A DNA stretch of 64,000 bases from Amycolatopsis sp. FBCC-B4732 (GTDB taxonomy: Bacteria > Actinomycetota > Actinomycetes > Mycobacteriales > Pseudonocardiaceae), in assembly GCF_023008405.1 (NCBI RefSeq), contig NZ_CP095376.1, positions 8,164,501 through 8,228,500 of the forward strand, given 5' to 3'. A model generated the notes under the pieces. It made no database searches, had not been told where the DNA came from, and was given only the letters and a program-made list of their open reading frames with translations. Every line of letters begins with the position of its first letter. The stretch's first letter is position 1. The translations under genes and the position numbers were made by a program. Shown here piece after piece: positions 46,101-57,209 of the stretch.

Positions 46101-47847
46101 CGTTGTCCTGCGGGCGTCCGGCGCTCTGGCGGCCGGGCTCCGGGGGCGGGGCCATGCCGTAGCCGCCCTGGGACGAACCGCCGGTCGGCGACGACGCCGC
46201 CGACTGGGGTTCCGCCGCCGCTCGGTGCTGCGTGGTCGGTCCGGCCGTCTGCTCGGACGGGCTCGGAGCGCTTTCCGCGCGTTGGTGCGGCTCCCGGCCG
46301 GTCCCCGGCGCGGCATCGGATCCCGACGTCGCTTCCCGTCGCGGCTCCTCGGCCGACGGCTGCTCCCGGCGCACCTCAGGCTCCGGACTCCGGGACTCCG
46401 GTGCGGACTCCTGTCGAGTCTCCGGCTGCTCGCCGCGCGACTGGGGTGCCGACTCAGCCCGGGACTCCGGTGCGGACTCCTGCCGAGCTTCCGTTTGCTC
46501 GCTCCGCGACTGGGGTGCCGATTCAGGCGCGGACTCGCGCCGTGACTCGGGCGCCGGCTCATTCCGCGTCTCAGGTGCGGATTCCCGTCGGGTCTCTGGC
46601 TGCTCGCCTCGTGACTCAGGCGCCGATTCTCTCCGCGTCTCAGGCGCGGACTCGCGTCGGGTCTCTGGCTGCTCGCCCCGCGACTCAGACGCCGATTCAC
46701 TCCGGGATTCAGACTGCTCGCCCCGCGACTCAGGCTCCGACTCACCCCGGGACTCGGACCGGCTCTCCGATTGCTCCCCGCGTGACTCAGGCTCCGCCCC
46801 CGACTCCCCAGAAGACCCGGAGTCCCGAGAACCGGAACCCGGCCCAGTATCCGAGTCCCCACCCTCCGACCGCGGGATGTTCGCCTCGTGAACCGAGTGC
46901 AGCTGCTCCTTCGCGCCCCCGACGGCACCCCCGACGGCCCCGCTCGAAGCGCCCATCAGCAGCTGCTCCGGCGTCAACGACCCCAGATCCCCGGTGACCG
47001 CCGCCTGGCCGACCGTCTGCGCGACGCCCTCCACCGCACCACGGGCCCCCGCCCGCATCGCGGCGTCCGCGACCTGCCCGCCGGCGCTGTGCGAAAGCCC
47101 CTCAGTCGCCCCGCGCCCGATAGACCCCGAAGCCGCCCCGACGACGCCGCCGACCGCGCCCGAGATCGCCGCGTCCGACGTCTTCGACCAGTCCCAGTCC
47201 TTGCGGTCGCCCTTCGCCATCTGCAGGCCCTGGATGCCCGCGTCCATGCCGAGGTTGATGGCCTCGTTCTTGAGGACCTCCATGCCGATCTTCTTGAGAC
47301 CCTGCTTGAGCAGCTTCTCCAGCAGCTCCTTCGCGACCTGCTTGAACCCCTGCTGAGCCAGCTTCTCGAGCAGCTGCCGGAACAGCATCTGCACGGTCAT
47401 CCGGGTCGCGACCTGCGCCGGCGCGATGCCCGCCGTCGAACCGCCGAACGTCACCGCCGCCGCCGCGATCATCGCCGCGATCTGGGCGGCCAGGACGATC
47501 AGCGAGATGATGATCATGTACTTCGTGTACTCGACGTCCAAGGCCGTCTGGTCACACGAATCGCCCAGCGCCTGAGCCGCGTCGGCGAGCTGCTTGAAGT
47601 ACGCCTCGTCGCCGTCGACGAACTTCCTCCACTGCTCGGCGAACGCGTCCGCGCCGTCGCCCGTCCAGTTTTCGGCGATGCCGGTCGCCGCCTGGTTACC
47701 CGCTTCCGACGCCGGCGCGATCGCCGAAGACGCCGTGTGCCACGCGTCCCGCAGCGCGCGCAGCTTCGTCTCGTCGCCCTCGGGCCAGCTTTCCCCGACG
47801 ACGATCGGCAGCAGCCACTTGACCGCGTCGGGCATCTCCATACCCAC
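40174..47847 (-). CDS. Giant type VII-associated polymorphic toxin: CpnT-like N terminus, ART-PL-ART-PL, RelA/SpoT-like tail
   Basis: The 2557-residue protein starts with a CpnT/WXG100-like domain (about 1-130, [16 protein letters not shown]), then hydrophobic and Gly/Ala-rich segments (110-320). A Ser/Glu/Arg repeat tract and a Pro/Gly/Gln tract extend to about 1100. The enzymatic tail holds ART1 (about 1265-1455; Arg in [15 protein letters not shown], ExE in HEREVLF); a papain-like domain (about 1555-1700) whose catalytic Cys is Ala ([10 protein letters not shown]); ART2 (about 1750-1955; [22 protein letters not shown]); a second papain-like domain (about 2040-2200) with Cys2087 ([10 protein letters not shown]), His2168 and Asp2183; and a RelA/SpoT-like domain (about 2370-2520; [32 protein letters not shown]). 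Start GTG 47847 or ATG 47841 is uncertain. Family calls rest on motifs; export and toxicity are inferred. Confidence 0.85.
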   Translation of the reverse strand: MGMEMPDAVKWLLPIVVGESWPEGDETKLRALRDAWHTASSAIAPASEAGNQAATGIAENWTGDGADAFAEQWRKFVDGDEAYFKQLADAAQALGDSCDQTALDVEYTKYMIIISLIVLAAQIAAMIAAAAVTFGGSTAGIAPAQVATRMTVQMLFRQLLEKLAQQGFKQVAKELLEKLLKQGLKKIGMEVLKNEAINLGMDAGIQGLQMAKGDRKDWDWSKTSDAAISGAVGGVVGAASGSIGRGATEGLSHSAGGQVADAAMRAGARGAVEGVAQTVGQAAVTGDLGSLTPEQLLMGASSGAVGGAVGGAKEQLHSVHEANIPRSEGGDSDTGPGSGSRDSGSSGESGAEPESRGEQSESRSESRGESEPESRGEQSESRSESASESRGEQPETRRESAPETRRESAPESRGEQPETRRESAPETRNEPAPESRRESAPESAPQSRSEQTEARQESAPESRAESAPQSRGEQPETRQESAPESRSPEPEVRREQPSAEEPRREATSGSDAAPGTGREPHQRAESAPSPSEQTAGPTTQHRAAAEPQSAASSPTGGSSQGGYGMAPPPEPGRQSAGRPQDNVGAAGFTGGQNQPFAADAGPAPVQSGGSPQSPGGFAPPPPPAGMPNGGGTARPGAPAPQTPMPSRGGEQPRTPDPRRMMQGGQPPLGPQAGQRPGRPPHGGQSGAQAGQGQLPPGGGRPGQPPRGGQSGAQAGQGQLSPGGGRPGQPPRGGQLPNGGHPVHPGSQPAHGGQGVQPGGQPFQPGAQPPHGGQAVQPGGHPSHAGQPLQPGGQPPHAGQPGGQPLHTGQTAQPGGQPQRTGQPVQAGGQPPHAGQPVQQGGQPPHAGQPVQPGGQPPHAGQPVQPGGQPQHPGQPVQPNGQPPRTGQPGGQPQYPGQPGSQSPHAGQPVQPGGQPPHVGQPVQSGGQPSQSGPQPPRSGQPPHGQGGPPRQGGPTPQDPRWLLHGGQPPLQGGPPPVQHGGSSHSRGPWAPGGQAPQGGLHPNDPRRMPPQGAPRPAGYPNQTRGPQGPGPHPGGRPPVPPPPGGRPPMPSHDPRVPPPRFGSPQEHLPRGPVEQPRPLGETAPGPERRVGQPHEQQLPAEASSATREHETHAGDEQRPAETTPREHEPTTHHATGQRPAETPTRAQEPHAAEHPPAETATREHETRAGDEQRPAETTPREHETPATDEPAPQQRPDEAIPREQEPLAHEGRADEQPVHEQETAAGEHADYGQPRPDEPYLTDHDFHTDDPAGIRRVEDTFMDSGRSSLEDGEWRHEQVRREALAKRDEHHPGISDDGAFAVHAYTRYEMVGPLNRALRMGGPELIDLAPQAGALVSGLNELPPHLGTVSRRVDFGGNLSRLQAFVSRFHDGAHITEPSFLSSSKIDADHPRSKFPGEVEMRIQSKTGRDVESMASIGHEREVLFKAGTQFKITGVEEGPGHPNHKPKPEPGQPHYVVHAEEVVAGEPGHLGAHEARDAIEQRRADERADEDRFQREADEELEQFYAEHPELRPGDMSKLTAFDDPNAGPPPERVPPATGEPDGGWAQLAEPLTPGGPPVLHAGSVETPQQHARLVRDAVPELGNVNTRNHYGPDGLQNGFRTNAAESMVAFERRMNGEDVVAGPARQQSLAHVSEQLGGQWHSRGSFDDVARDLGERPVGARSAVAFETPDGESRLVAAVRTEHGVLFADPVTGRLAELPHDATGVHALPLGGGDAPPHHEGISDRLNPTTERLPHDEGYLFDGEHRGTPADHESIRRAVGDEDIYQQIHDRALDRRDAAGLPLTNEGAVALHGYTRGEYAYDVNEALRRGPDHPGFDLAHENTRAILDGLNQVPRTSGESLRGIDVGGDPRLAELVAGPYEPGRVVVEPAFSSASIKTGEFSTSKFGDDVELHVRSDNLRDISKLAENPGERESLSPPGTQLLVHERRLEITPDGRRKWVIEAEEIGPGHPRYLDPEAAQQKMAERCAENDHNAAEFERRKQAAMMERLSGLDEPAHVAPSPEQPTVHDTVDETPAEPLPAAEPGPDYSRLARSTNPPAEPAIHAGGTTPSERAAYVQDRHPHLRDVNPGFREPGALENGYLSNCTRGPEAYLDRVRGGDLTAEPILLHEMGSRGTLEHLEGRFGETFSARGSYDDVIREMRERPLDHHAVVAVKYDGPNGVEYGHVAMVVHTRDGVAFIDPQSGDLMHLPQPPKSIKLMHVGTPDEVHIGSDHVTGEHGGYGSAQPHDAFLARDDVAAALDGHADADYIRAHLAEHPGLVQVLSDPANDYLTRSLLDNPKTLASLLKHPEAIPILEDAVHEVNERGYSVIDDVEQSGVEPFDPTPEQAEISDGVAAIVNGTEDALRLHASFDLSRVGDPDYCRQWVAEERERWPGTQGTLNRITERIAGETDGHPGFRPEPKDDVRALAKIAKYGWNGSRLTDLVGAKIQFERVADMYRALDAVRGDPELTIVKFSDRLAAPQDSGYRDLQLNVRLPNGHVAELRLHLTHIDDVASYEHALYEVRRDFETFSKKEGREGFLSPEEAALDAALTEQVRGRFGDAFRRGLTAEESS
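44560..46870. repeat. Low-complexity coding repeats of the toxin linker
   Basis: On the minus strand this stretch encodes two degenerate repeat tracts: a Ser/Arg/Glu tract with units like ESRGEQ and ETRRESAP (about 46370-46870), and a long tract of [17 protein letters not shown] units (about 44900-45650) merging into Gly/Pro-rich sequence. It is disordered and probably prone to length change by slippage or recombination. Confidence 0.8.
45646..45795. repeat. Two tandem 75-bp repeats in the toxin gene
   Basis: Positions 45646-45720 and 45721-45795 are the same 75-bp unit with only two mismatches (near 45690 and 45765). They encode 25 residues each, in frame, on the minus strand ([17 protein letters not shown] core). 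Near-identity suggests a recent duplication. Confidence 0.93.
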
Positions 47848-47850
47848 GCG

Positions 47851-48174
47851 TCATTGCCCCTTGCTCAGCTGGGACGTCACGTCTTCGTCGGCCCCCGAAA
47901 GGGCCTTCATCGACTTGGCGACGTTCTGCTGCATCCCCCGCAACCCCTGCACGAGGTTGGTGAACCCCTCGACGGCGCCTTGCGCGCCGGGCACGTAGTC
48001 CTTCGCGAACTCCTTGCCGGAGTCGTCGGTCCCCCAGCACTCGCCCTGCGCGGAAAGCGCGCTTTGCAGTGCCTTGACCGCGTTGTCGAGTCCGTCCGCG
48101 GCCGTGACCAGGCCGTTCGACGCGCGCATGACCGCGTCGGGTTCCGCGGTGAAGCCGGATCCCCCCTCCGGCAT
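47851..48174 (-). CDS. WXG100-like ESX protein
   Basis: The 107-residue all-helical-looking protein has two predicted helices around the turn ECWGTDDSGKEF near residue 47, which corresponds to the Trp-x-Gly hairpin of WXG100 proteins. It ends LSGADEDVTSQLSKGQ. It overlaps the YbaB-like gene by 1 nt and lies 3 nt upstream of the giant toxin. Such small partners commonly pair with the WXG-type N terminus of the toxin and carry the signal for type VII export; this pairing is inferred. Confidence 0.82.
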   Translation of the reverse strand: MPEGGSGFTAEPDAVMRASNGLVTAADGLDNAVKALQSALSAQGECWGTDDSGKEFAKDYVPGAQGAVEGFTNLVQGLRGMQQNVAKSMKALSGADEDVTSQLSKGQ

Positions 48175-48770
48175 CAGTCGCCCCTCGTCATCCAGGACGA
48201 CGGCGGCTCCTCGTCCACGTCGTCACGCGGCGGGCGGACGCGCTTGGGCGCGGGCTTCGGGGCGGGCATCGACGGCGCCGGCGCCTGCTCGTTGCGCAGG
48301 ATCGAACCGGTGTCCTCGAACGACTCCGGACGCGGCGCGGGTGCCTCTTCCTCGACGAAGTCCGGGATCTGCGGCACCAGCCCGGCCAGCGACGGCGCGC
48401 CCTCGACCAGGTCGGCCAGATCGGGCAGGCCTTCGGTGATCGGCGCCATCAGGTCGGCGATCTTCTGCTTGACCTGCAACGATCCCTGCCGCACCAGCGT
48501 CTGGACGGTGTTCGCGAGCTGCCCGGGGGTCGTGCGTTCGAACGTGGTGGGCGCGAACTCGAGCTTCGCGAGGCTGCCGCCGGCGTCGATCGTGGCGCGG
48601 ACCAGGCCGTCGGGGGAGCTCACCTGCGCGGTGGTCTCGGCCGCCGCGGCCTGGGCGTCGCGCAGCTGCGCGGTCTGCCGCTCGAAGTTCTCCAGGAGGG
48701 TGTCCATCTGGTCCTTCATCGCGGCATTGCGTGCTTCGAGCCGTGCACGGTCGTCGCCCGCGGTGGTCAC
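48174..48770 (-). CDS. YbaB/EbfC-family protein heading the toxin operon
   Basis: The 198-residue protein has a YbaB-like core (about residues 15-110; a coiled N-terminal helix then SPDGLVRATIDAGGSLAKLE and FAPTTFERTTPGQLANTVQT) and a Pro-rich acidic tail. YbaB proteins bind DNA in other bacteria, but actinobacterial copies next to WXG100 genes are a distinct group of unknown role. A similar gene occurs at 60943 in the second ESX locus. A GTG start is used. The 91-bp gap to the upstream MFS gene is the only space for an operon promoter; I see no clear consensus. Confidence 0.8.
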   Translation of the reverse strand: MTTAGDDRARLEARNAAMKDQMDTLLENFERQTAQLRDAQAAAAETTAQVSSPDGLVRATIDAGGSLAKLEFAPTTFERTTPGQLANTVQTLVRQGSLQVKQKIADLMAPITEGLPDLADLVEGAPSLAGLVPQIPDFVEEEAPAPRPESFEDTGSILRNEQAPAPSMPAPKPAPKRVRPPRDDVDEEPPSSWMTRGD

Positions 48771-48861
48771 AGGTGCCCCCGGTGTCCCTCGAACCTACTA
48801 ATGACTTCGCGTCACCCTAATGCCAATGGAGCAGTCGTCGTGACCGGTTCGGGTCTTTGCG

Positions 48862-50154
48862 TCAGCGAATCGCACGGCGCCGGGCCAGCGCGTAGCCGGC
48901 CCCGCCGACGAGGTAACAAGCCGTCGCGGCGATCAGCAGACCCGGCGCGCGGCCGTCGTCCGGCACGAACAGCGCGCCCAGCGAAACCGCCGCCACCTGC
49001 GTGATGTTGAAGAGCGTGTCGTACAGCGCGAACACCCGGCCGCGCGCTTCGTCGGCGACGTCGAGCTGGATCGACGAGTCGACGCAGAGCTTGAGCACCT
49101 GCCCCGCCCCGGTGATCACGAACGACGCGAGCAGCGCCAGCGGCAGCAGCATCGGCAGGCCCAGCGCGGACTGCGCGATCGCGGCCAGCACCAGCGAGCC
49201 GAGCACCGCGCGCAGCCGGCCGAACTTGCGGATGATCCGCGCCGTCAGCAGCCCGGCCAGCAGGAGACCGGCGCCGGCGAGCGCGGCCATCTGCCCCAGG
49301 CCGGGCAGGCCGGCGCGCAGGATCCCGTGGTCGGTGAAGTAGTTGCGCATCAGCAGCACGGTGACCAGCAGCGACACCCCGAACGACGCCCGGTGCGCGA
49401 AGAGCGCGATGAACCCGGCCGTCACGCTGGGCGCGCGCCAGGCGTGCCGGGCGCCGTCGGCCAGCCCGCGCGCGACGGCCAGCACCGGGTTCGGCGGCTC
49501 GTCGACCACGGACGGCCCGAGCACGCCGCGGACGAACCCGCGCGCGAGGAACGCCGAGACCAGCGTGCCGAGGACGGCGAACGCCGTGGTCTCGGCCGAG
49601 CCGACGTCGTTGCTGCCGAAGAGCGCCCGCAGGCCGATCGCGCAGCCGCCACCGATCACGGCGACGACCGAGCCGAGCGTCGTGGCGAAGGCGTTCGCCG
49701 TCACCACGCTCTCCGCGCGCACGACGTGCGGTAGCGACGCCGAAAGCCCCGAACCGATGAAGCGGGAGATGCCCTCCGCGGCCAGTGCCAGCGAAAACAG
49801 GCCGAGCCCGCCGAACCCGAGCCCGACGGCGGCGGACGCGGCGACGATCGCCAGCCCGCGGAGGAGGTTGGCGAAGATGAGCACGCGACGGCGGTCCCAC
49901 CGGTCCAGCAGCGCACCCGCGAAGGGCCCGACGACGGAGTACGGCAGCAGCAGCGCGGCGAACCCGCCCGCGATGGCCAGCGGGTCGGCGGCGCGCTCGG
50001 GGTTGAACAGGACGGCCCCGGCGAGGCCGGCGCGGAAGACGCCGTCACCCCAGCTCGCGGCGAAGCGGGTGAAGAGGAGGCGGCGGAAATCCGGGTCCTT
50101 GAACAGCTCCCGGGGGCCTTGTCGTGCGGTCGCCGCACCGGTGCTGATCGTCAC
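48862..50154 (-). CDS. MFS transporter
   Basis: The 430-residue membrane protein has about 12 hydrophobic segments and the MFS loop motif FAGALLDRWDRRRVL between segments 2 and 3 (near residue 80). It ends with the basic ALARRRAIR. Sequence features place it with drug/efflux-type transporters, but the substrate is unknown. It lies upstream of the toxin operon on the same strand and may share transcription with it, though a functional link is not supported. A short start ATISTGAA with GTG at 50154 was chosen. Confidence 0.85.
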   Translation of the reverse strand: MTISTGAATARQGPRELFKDPDFRRLLFTRFAASWGDGVFRAGLAGAVLFNPERAADPLAIAGGFAALLLPYSVVGPFAGALLDRWDRRRVLIFANLLRGLAIVAASAAVGLGFGGLGLFSLALAAEGISRFIGSGLSASLPHVVRAESVVTANAFATTLGSVVAVIGGGCAIGLRALFGSNDVGSAETTAFAVLGTLVSAFLARGFVRGVLGPSVVDEPPNPVLAVARGLADGARHAWRAPSVTAGFIALFAHRASFGVSLLVTVLLMRNYFTDHGILRAGLPGLGQMAALAGAGLLLAGLLTARIIRKFGRLRAVLGSLVLAAIAQSALGLPMLLPLALLASFVITGAGQVLKLCVDSSIQLDVADEARGRVFALYDTLFNITQVAAVSLGALFVPDDGRAPGLLIAATACYLVGGAGYALARRRAIR

Positions 50155-50356
50155 GGAGCCAGCGTAGTAGGTGGCCGGCGCACTGAGGTCGCCTCTCGGC
50201 GGCTATGCGCAGTGTGGCTCCAGCCGGACGGTATTCCACAAAGGCGGTTCTTCAGTGAGCCCGGGGGACACGGAGTGCGCCGACCACTGTTTCAAACGAG
50301 GCTGCTGGGGCGATTGTTCCCGAGCCGAAGTAATTCGCCGGGCCGAAGGTGAGATC

Positions 50357-50938
50357 ATGGGTCGCGTGCCAGCGGACGCCGAGGTTGAGCCGGGAACGCT
50401 CCTGGTCGCCGCCCCCACGATGGTCGACCCCAACTTCAAGCGGACCGTGGTGTTCGTCATCGATCACCGGGACGAGGGCACCCTCGGCGTGGTCCTGAAC
50501 CGGCCGAGCGACGTCGCCGTGCACGACGTGCTGCCCAACTGGGGCGGGCACGTCGCCGAGCCCCAGGCGGTGTTCGTCGGCGGCCCGGTCGAGAAGAAGA
50601 CGGCGTTGTGCTTGGCCGCGCTGCGCACCGGCGAGACGGCGGCGAGCGTGCCGGGCGTGATCGCGGTCCGCGGGCCGGTCGCGCTCGTCGACCTGGACAC
50701 CGATCCCGAGGTGCTGGTGCCGAAGGTCCGCGGCGTACGCGTCTTCGCCGGCTACGCGGGCTGGGACTCGGGTCAGCTGGCGGGCGAGATCGAGCGCGAC
50801 GACTGGGTCATCGTGCCCGCGCTGCCGAGCGACATCCTGGCCTCGCCCAACGGCGACCTGTGGAGCCAGGTGCTGCGCCGCCAGGGCATCCCGCTCGCAC
50901 TACTGGCCACCCACCCCGGTGACCTGCAGCGGAACTAG
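50357..50938 (+). CDS. YqgE/AlgH family protein
   Basis: The 193-residue cytoplasmic protein has the family features GTLLVAAPTMVDPNFKRTVV, GVVLNRPSD, VFVGGPVEKKTALCL and VFAGYAGWDSGQLAGEI. The molecular role of the family is unclear. I chose the ATG at 50357 (MGRVPADAEVEPG), preceded by GAAGGTGAG; upstream in-frame sequence is not YqgE-like. It ends overlapping the convergent SdpI-like gene by 4 nt. Confidence 0.92.
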   Translation: MGRVPADAEVEPGTLLVAAPTMVDPNFKRTVVFVIDHRDEGTLGVVLNRPSDVAVHDVLPNWGGHVAEPQAVFVGGPVEKKTALCLAALRTGETAASVPGVIAVRGPVALVDLDTDPEVLVPKVRGVRVFAGYAGWDSGQLAGEIERDDWVIVPALPSDILASPNGDLWSQVLRRQGIPLALLATHPGDLQRN

Positions 50939-51354
50939 GCGTCTTCCTTCTTGAAGACGCCGCAGCCGCCGGCACCGCAGGCGCAGCCGCTGCACCCGGC
51001 GGGCGCCGCCGGGGCCGGCGGGGGCACGGTCAGCGCGGCCCGGTTGCCGAGCACGCCTCCGCCCATCACCAGCAGGAGCATCGCGAGCACGCCCGCGAGC
51101 GCGGCGGAGATCAGGCCGCCCGTCGTCGGCATCGCCAGCCCGGCCAGCCCGGTGAGCACCGCGATCGCGCCCCCGGCCATGGTCGGCAGGCCTGCGACGC
51201 GGTTGGCCAGCTTGAACGCCTCTTCGCTGCGCAGCGCCGCCTGCGTGCGCACCCCGGTGCCGCCTTCGCGCGTCAAGCGCTCGCGGAACCCGAGGAACCC
51301 ACCAAAACCGACGAGCAGACCCAGCACGACCGGAACCAGCGCGATAGCGAACAC
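50935..51354 (-). CDS. SdpI-like small membrane protein with Cys-rich C terminus
   Basis: The 139-residue protein has about three membrane segments: residues 3-22 (IALVPVVLGLLVGFGGFLGF), about 55-78 and about 82-102. Between the first two lies RTQAALRSEEAFKLANRVAG, which resembles the SdpI/YhfL family. The tail, GCSGCACGAGGCGVF, has four cysteines in a short span and could bind metal or be surface-exposed. SdpI proteins give immunity to membrane toxins in Bacillus; that role is not established here. Confidence 0.68.
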   Translation of the reverse strand: MFAIALVPVVLGLLVGFGGFLGFRERLTREGGTGVRTQAALRSEEAFKLANRVAGLPTMAGGAIAVLTGLAGLAMPTTGGLISAALAGVLAMLLLVMGGGVLGNRAALTVPPPAPAAPAGCSGCACGAGGCGVFKKEDA

Positions 51355-51407
51355 GGGTCAAGGATAAGCGTGACGTCCCGGCAACCTGCCGGATACCCTG
51401 ATCGACT

Positions 51408-52580
51408 GTGCTACAGGCCATGTCACCGCGTGTACTGCCCACCGTCCTGACCGCTGCCCTGATCGGGGGAATCCTCGCCGCCGCGCCGGCGAGTGCCACC
51501 GAGAGTCACCAGCGACCCGTCCGGTTGCTCGGCGAGCGGATCGTCCCCAACGCCTTGGCGTTCCAGGGCACGACGGTCGGCGGCCTGTCCAGCATCGACT
51601 ACGACCCGCGGACCGGCGGCTACGCGCTGATCTGCGACGACCGGTCGGCGATCAACCCCGCCCGCTTCTACACCGCGACCTTCCCGGTGTCGGCGAACGG
51701 CGTCGGCCCGGTCACCTTCACCGGCACGAAGCCGCTGCTGCGCCCCGACGGCACGCCGTACCCGCCGCTCGCGCAGAACGACCCCTCGAAGCCGCAGAAC
51801 GAGCAGACGATCGACCCCGAAGAGCTGCGCGTCGACCCGTGGACCGGCGACTACTACTGGTCGCAGGAGGGCGAGCGCACCGCGACGACGTTGATCGACC
51901 CGTCGATCCGCGAGGCGCGCCGCGACGGGAAATACGTCCGCGACCTGCCGATCCCCGCGAACGAGAAGATGACGCCGACGGCGGGCCCGCGGCAGAACCT
52001 GGTGCTCGAGGGCATCACCTTCACCGGCTTCGGCTCGCTGCTGGCCAGCGAGGTCGAGGGCCCGCTCCTGCAGGACGGTCCCCAGCCGACGACGACCACC
52101 GGTGCGCTCTCGCGGATCACCCTGCAGTCGCGGTTCGGCCCGGTCCTGGCGCAGTACGCGTACCCGCAGGAGCCGATTTTCGCGTCACCGGTGCCCGCCG
52201 GCGCGTTCGCGACCACCGGCGTCTCCTCGATGCTGGCCGTCGACCAGGCCGATCCGACGAAGTTCCTGATGATGGAGCGCTCGTTCGTCACCGGCGTCGG
52301 CAATAAGGTGCGCGTCTACGAGATCGACACGAAGGGCGCGACGAACGTCCTGAACGTCCAGTCCCTGGCCGACGCCAAGCACGTCAAGCCGGTCAAGAAG
52401 CGGTTCCTGTTCGACGCCGCGGACCTCGGCTTGTCCACTGTGGACAACCTGGAGGGCATGACCTGGGGCCCGAAGCTGCCCGACGGCGAGCGCAGCTTGA
52501 TCATCGTCAGCGACAACAACTTCTCGGCCACGCAGGTCACCCAGTTCGCCGCACTGGCGGTCCCCTCGGAACGGCTTTGA
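51408..52580 (+). CDS. Secreted esterase-like/phytase-like protein
   Basis: The 390-residue protein has a signal peptide (VLPTVLTAALIGGILAAAPA, then SATES) and matches the esterase-like activity of phytase family: VGGLSSIDYDPRTGGYALIC, DPEELRVDPWTGDYYWSQEG, LVLEGITFTGFGSLLASEVE and TVDNLEGMTWGPKL. The fold is probably a beta-propeller; the substrate is unknown, and phytase activity should not be assumed. A GTG at 51408 starts it. A DnaA-box palindrome lies in its coding sequence at 52431-52447. Confidence 0.85.
   Translation: MLQAMSPRVLPTVLTAALIGGILAAAPASATESHQRPVRLLGERIVPNALAFQGTTVGGLSSIDYDPRTGGYALICDDRSAINPARFYTATFPVSANGVGPVTFTGTKPLLRPDGTPYPPLAQNDPSKPQNEQTIDPEELRVDPWTGDYYWSQEGERTATTLIDPSIREARRDGKYVRDLPIPANEKMTPTAGPRQNLVLEGITFTGFGSLLASEVEGPLLQDGPQPTTTTGALSRITLQSRFGPVLAQYAYPQEPIFASPVPAGAFATTGVSSMLAVDQADPTKFLMMERSFVTGVGNKVRVYEIDTKGATNVLNVQSLADAKHVKPVKKRFLFDAADLGLSTVDNLEGMTWGPKLPDGERSLIIVSDNNFSATQVTQFAALAVPSERL
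52431..52447. repeat. Face-to-face DnaA-box palindrome inside a coding sequence
   Basis: TTGTCCACTGTGGACAA joins TTGTCCACT (8/9) with TGTGGACAA (exact TTGTCCACA on the minus strand). It is an 8-bp-arm palindrome with a single central base. It encodes LSTVDN in the phytase-like gene and may be chance. Confidence 0.45.
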
Positions 52581-52602
52581 CCAGCAAGTTACGATGTGCA
52601 CA

Positions 52603-52641
52603 TGAACACGGCTCGGCGGCTCCTTAGCCTGCCGCGCTGAC
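52603..52641 (+). CDS. Putative leuS leader peptide (12 codons, three Leu)
   Basis: ATG at 52603 opens MNTARRLLSLPR and a stop, with Leu codons CTC CTT and CTG. A TACGAT hexamer 6 nt upstream could make the transcript start at this ATG. The ORF precedes a hairpin set and leuS, as in ribosome-mediated attenuation. Translation is inferred. Confidence 0.6.
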
Positions 52642-52705
52642 CAGGCCCGGCCTGGCCGGCGCGGCGACCCCTCATGCCCTGGTGGCTGAGGGGTCGAGTT
52701 GTTTC
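52642..52705 (+). promoter_or_regulatory. Candidate leucine attenuator upstream of leuS
   Basis: After the leader peptide, CCAGGC/GCCTGG (52642-52647/52651-52656) forms a small stem. GCCGCGC within the last leader codons (52632-52638) can pair with GCGCGGC (52660-52666). A terminator-like stem GACCCCTCA/TGAGGGGTC (52667-52675/52688-52696) is followed by GAGTTGTTT. Mutually exclusive pairing would let leader translation control leuS. No T-box motif is seen. Confidence 0.6.
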
Positions 52706-52734
52706 TGGAGTAGCTCCCACGGAGGAAGACGGCG

Positions 52735-55575
<2,841 letters not shown>

Positions 55576-55622
55576 CGCCACGGCGGAAAGCCGCCGGTGC
55601 GCCTCGCCGGTTCTCGATTTGA

Positions 55623-55646
55623 TTGAACGGTCAAGGAAAACCGTTC
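55623..55646. promoter_or_regulatory. Possible TetR-type operator upstream of the SDR gene
   Basis: TTGAACGGTCAA (55623-55634) has TTGA/TCAA arms, and GAACGG...CCGTTC (55625-55630/55641-55646) forms a second inverted repeat. Both lie just before the SDR gene, whose partner TetR gene is downstream. Binding is inferred. Confidence 0.4.
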
Positions 55647-55665
55647 GAGCGAAGGAGAACCGGGG

Positions 55666-56403
55666 ATGACCCTCGACGGCAAGGTGGCGCTGGTGACGGG
55701 CGGCAGCCGAGGCATCGGCGCGGCCACGGCACTGCGGCTCGCCGAGGACGGCGCCGACATCGCGCTGACCTACGTGAACAACGCCGCGCGGGCGGCCGAG
55801 GTGGTCGAGCAGATCAAGAACCTCGGCCGTCGCGCGCTGGCGATCCAGGCGGACTCGGCCGAAGTTTCCGTGGTTTCGGCCGCCGTTTCGGCTGTGCTGG
55901 CGGAATTCGGCCGGCTCGACGTGCTGGTGAACAACGCGGGCGTCGGGTTCGTGGGCGCGTTCGCCGAAACCTCGTTGGAGGACGTCGACCGCGTGCTGGC
56001 GGTGAACGTCCGCGGCGTGTTCGCGGTGACCCAGGCCGCGGCCGGCGTCCTGAGCGACGGCGGCCGCGTGATCACGATCGGCAGCTGCGTGACGGACCGC
56101 GTACCCGGCCCGGGCATGGCGCTGTACGCGACCAGCAAGGCGGCGATGGTCGGCCTGACCAAGGCACTGGCACGCGAACTCGGCCCGCGCGGCATCACGG
56201 TCAACCTGGTCCACCCCGGCCCGACGGACACGGAAATGAACCCGGCCGACGGCCCGTACGCGGCCGACCAGCGGGCGTTGACGGCGTTCGACCGCTACGG
56301 CACACCGTCCGAGGTGGCGGCCGCCGTCGCGCACCTGGCTTCTCCCGATGCCGGGTACGTGACAGCGTCGGTGCTGTCGGTCGACGGCGGCCACGCGGCC
56401 TAA
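55666..56403 (+). CDS. SDR-family oxidoreductase
   Basis: NAD(P)-dependent short-chain dehydrogenase of unknown substrate. The 245-residue protein has the cofactor motif VTGGSRGIGAATALRLAEDG near residue 10, the NNAG motif (VLVNNAGVGF), a catalytic Ser region (TIGSCVTDRVPG) and the Tyr-x3-Lys pair in LYATSKAAM near residue 155. The start follows AAGGAGAA. It converges on the TetR gene with a 4-nt overlap; the regulator may control it through the repeats upstream. Confidence 0.92.
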   Translation: MTLDGKVALVTGGSRGIGAATALRLAEDGADIALTYVNNAARAAEVVEQIKNLGRRALAIQADSAEVSVVSAAVSAVLAEFGRLDVLVNNAGVGFVGAFAETSLEDVDRVLAVNVRGVFAVTQAAAGVLSDGGRVITIGSCVTDRVPGPGMALYATSKAAMVGLTKALARELGPRGITVNLVHPGPTDTEMNPADGPYAADQRALTAFDRYGTPSEVAAAVAHLASPDAGYVTASVLSVDGGHAA

Positions 56404-57137
56404 CCGGAGTAGAGCCCGATCTCCCGGGCGAGGTCGATGAGCATCGCCTCGAACAGGACGTCCGGCTTGGACATCGGGATGGGGTAGTTCCCGAAGACCT
56501 CGAGCGTGACGTGCCCGTAGAGCCGGGCCCAGAACTGGATCATCAGGTACGTCACGCCGAGGTCGATCTTCTCCACCGGAACGGCCCGATCGGACTCGGC
56601 GAGCACGGCGACCAGCGACTCCTGGAACGTCTTCAGGTCGTCCCGCAGCTCGTCGGGCACCCCGCTGGCGGACGGCAGCACGATGTCGTGCCGCGCGAGC
56701 ACCCGCCCCGCGGCGGCGAGGAAGATGCGCCCGAAGGGCTCGTCGACCCGGCTCAGCGCACTCCCGGCCGTCGACCCCACCCCGCCGGTCGGCGAGGCGA
56801 AGACGAGGGTGAATTCCTTCGTGTGGGTGAGCGCCCACCGCCGGAACCCCTTGCAGATGGCGAACAGCTGCAGCATCCCGTCGTCCGGCAGCTCGGCGAT
56901 CTCCTCGGCGAGCTCGTCCGCCAGATCGGCGCAGACGTCCAGCCGCAGGTTCCCGACGAGGTCGTCCCGCGACTCGTAGTACCGGTAGAGCGCAGGCGCG
57001 GTGATCCCCAGCTCCCGCGCGATGGCGCGAAGGGTAACCGCCTCCGGCCCCTGCTCGACGAGCAGCCTCCGGGCAGTCCGCCGGATGTCCTGTTCGGTAG
57101 CCGCACGCGCGCGACCCCTGCGGGTGGGGTGGCTCAT
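56400..57137 (-). CDS. TetR/AcrR-family transcriptional regulator
   Basis: The 245-residue protein has an N-terminal helix-turn-helix (about residues 15-60; RTARRLLVEQGPEAVTLRAI and ELGITAPALYRYYESRDDL) and a larger ligand-binding domain with a TetR_C-like segment (WALTHTKEFTLVFASPTGG). It converges with the SDR gene, an arrangement where the regulator often controls its neighbour. The ligand is unknown. Confidence 0.9.
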   Translation of the reverse strand: MSHPTRRGRARAATEQDIRRTARRLLVEQGPEAVTLRAIARELGITAPALYRYYESRDDLVGNLRLDVCADLADELAEEIAELPDDGMLQLFAICKGFRRWALTHTKEFTLVFASPTGGVGSTAGSALSRVDEPFGRIFLAAAGRVLARHDIVLPSASGVPDELRDDLKTFQESLVAVLAESDRAVPVEKIDLGVTYLMIQFWARLYGHVTLEVFGNYPIPMSKPDVLFEAMLIDLAREIGLYSG

Positions 57138-57209
57138 CCGAACAGTCTAGGTGCTTACTACGACAAGTCTTGCATTAACGCGATGTCCGCCGTAACGAAA
57201 AGGTGCAGC

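Noticed and set aside
52581..52734. leuS leader considered as a T-box riboswitch
   Set aside because: No T-box sequence (TGGNACCGCG-type) or specifier-loop layout is present; the short Leu-rich ORF fits ribosome-mediated attenuation better.
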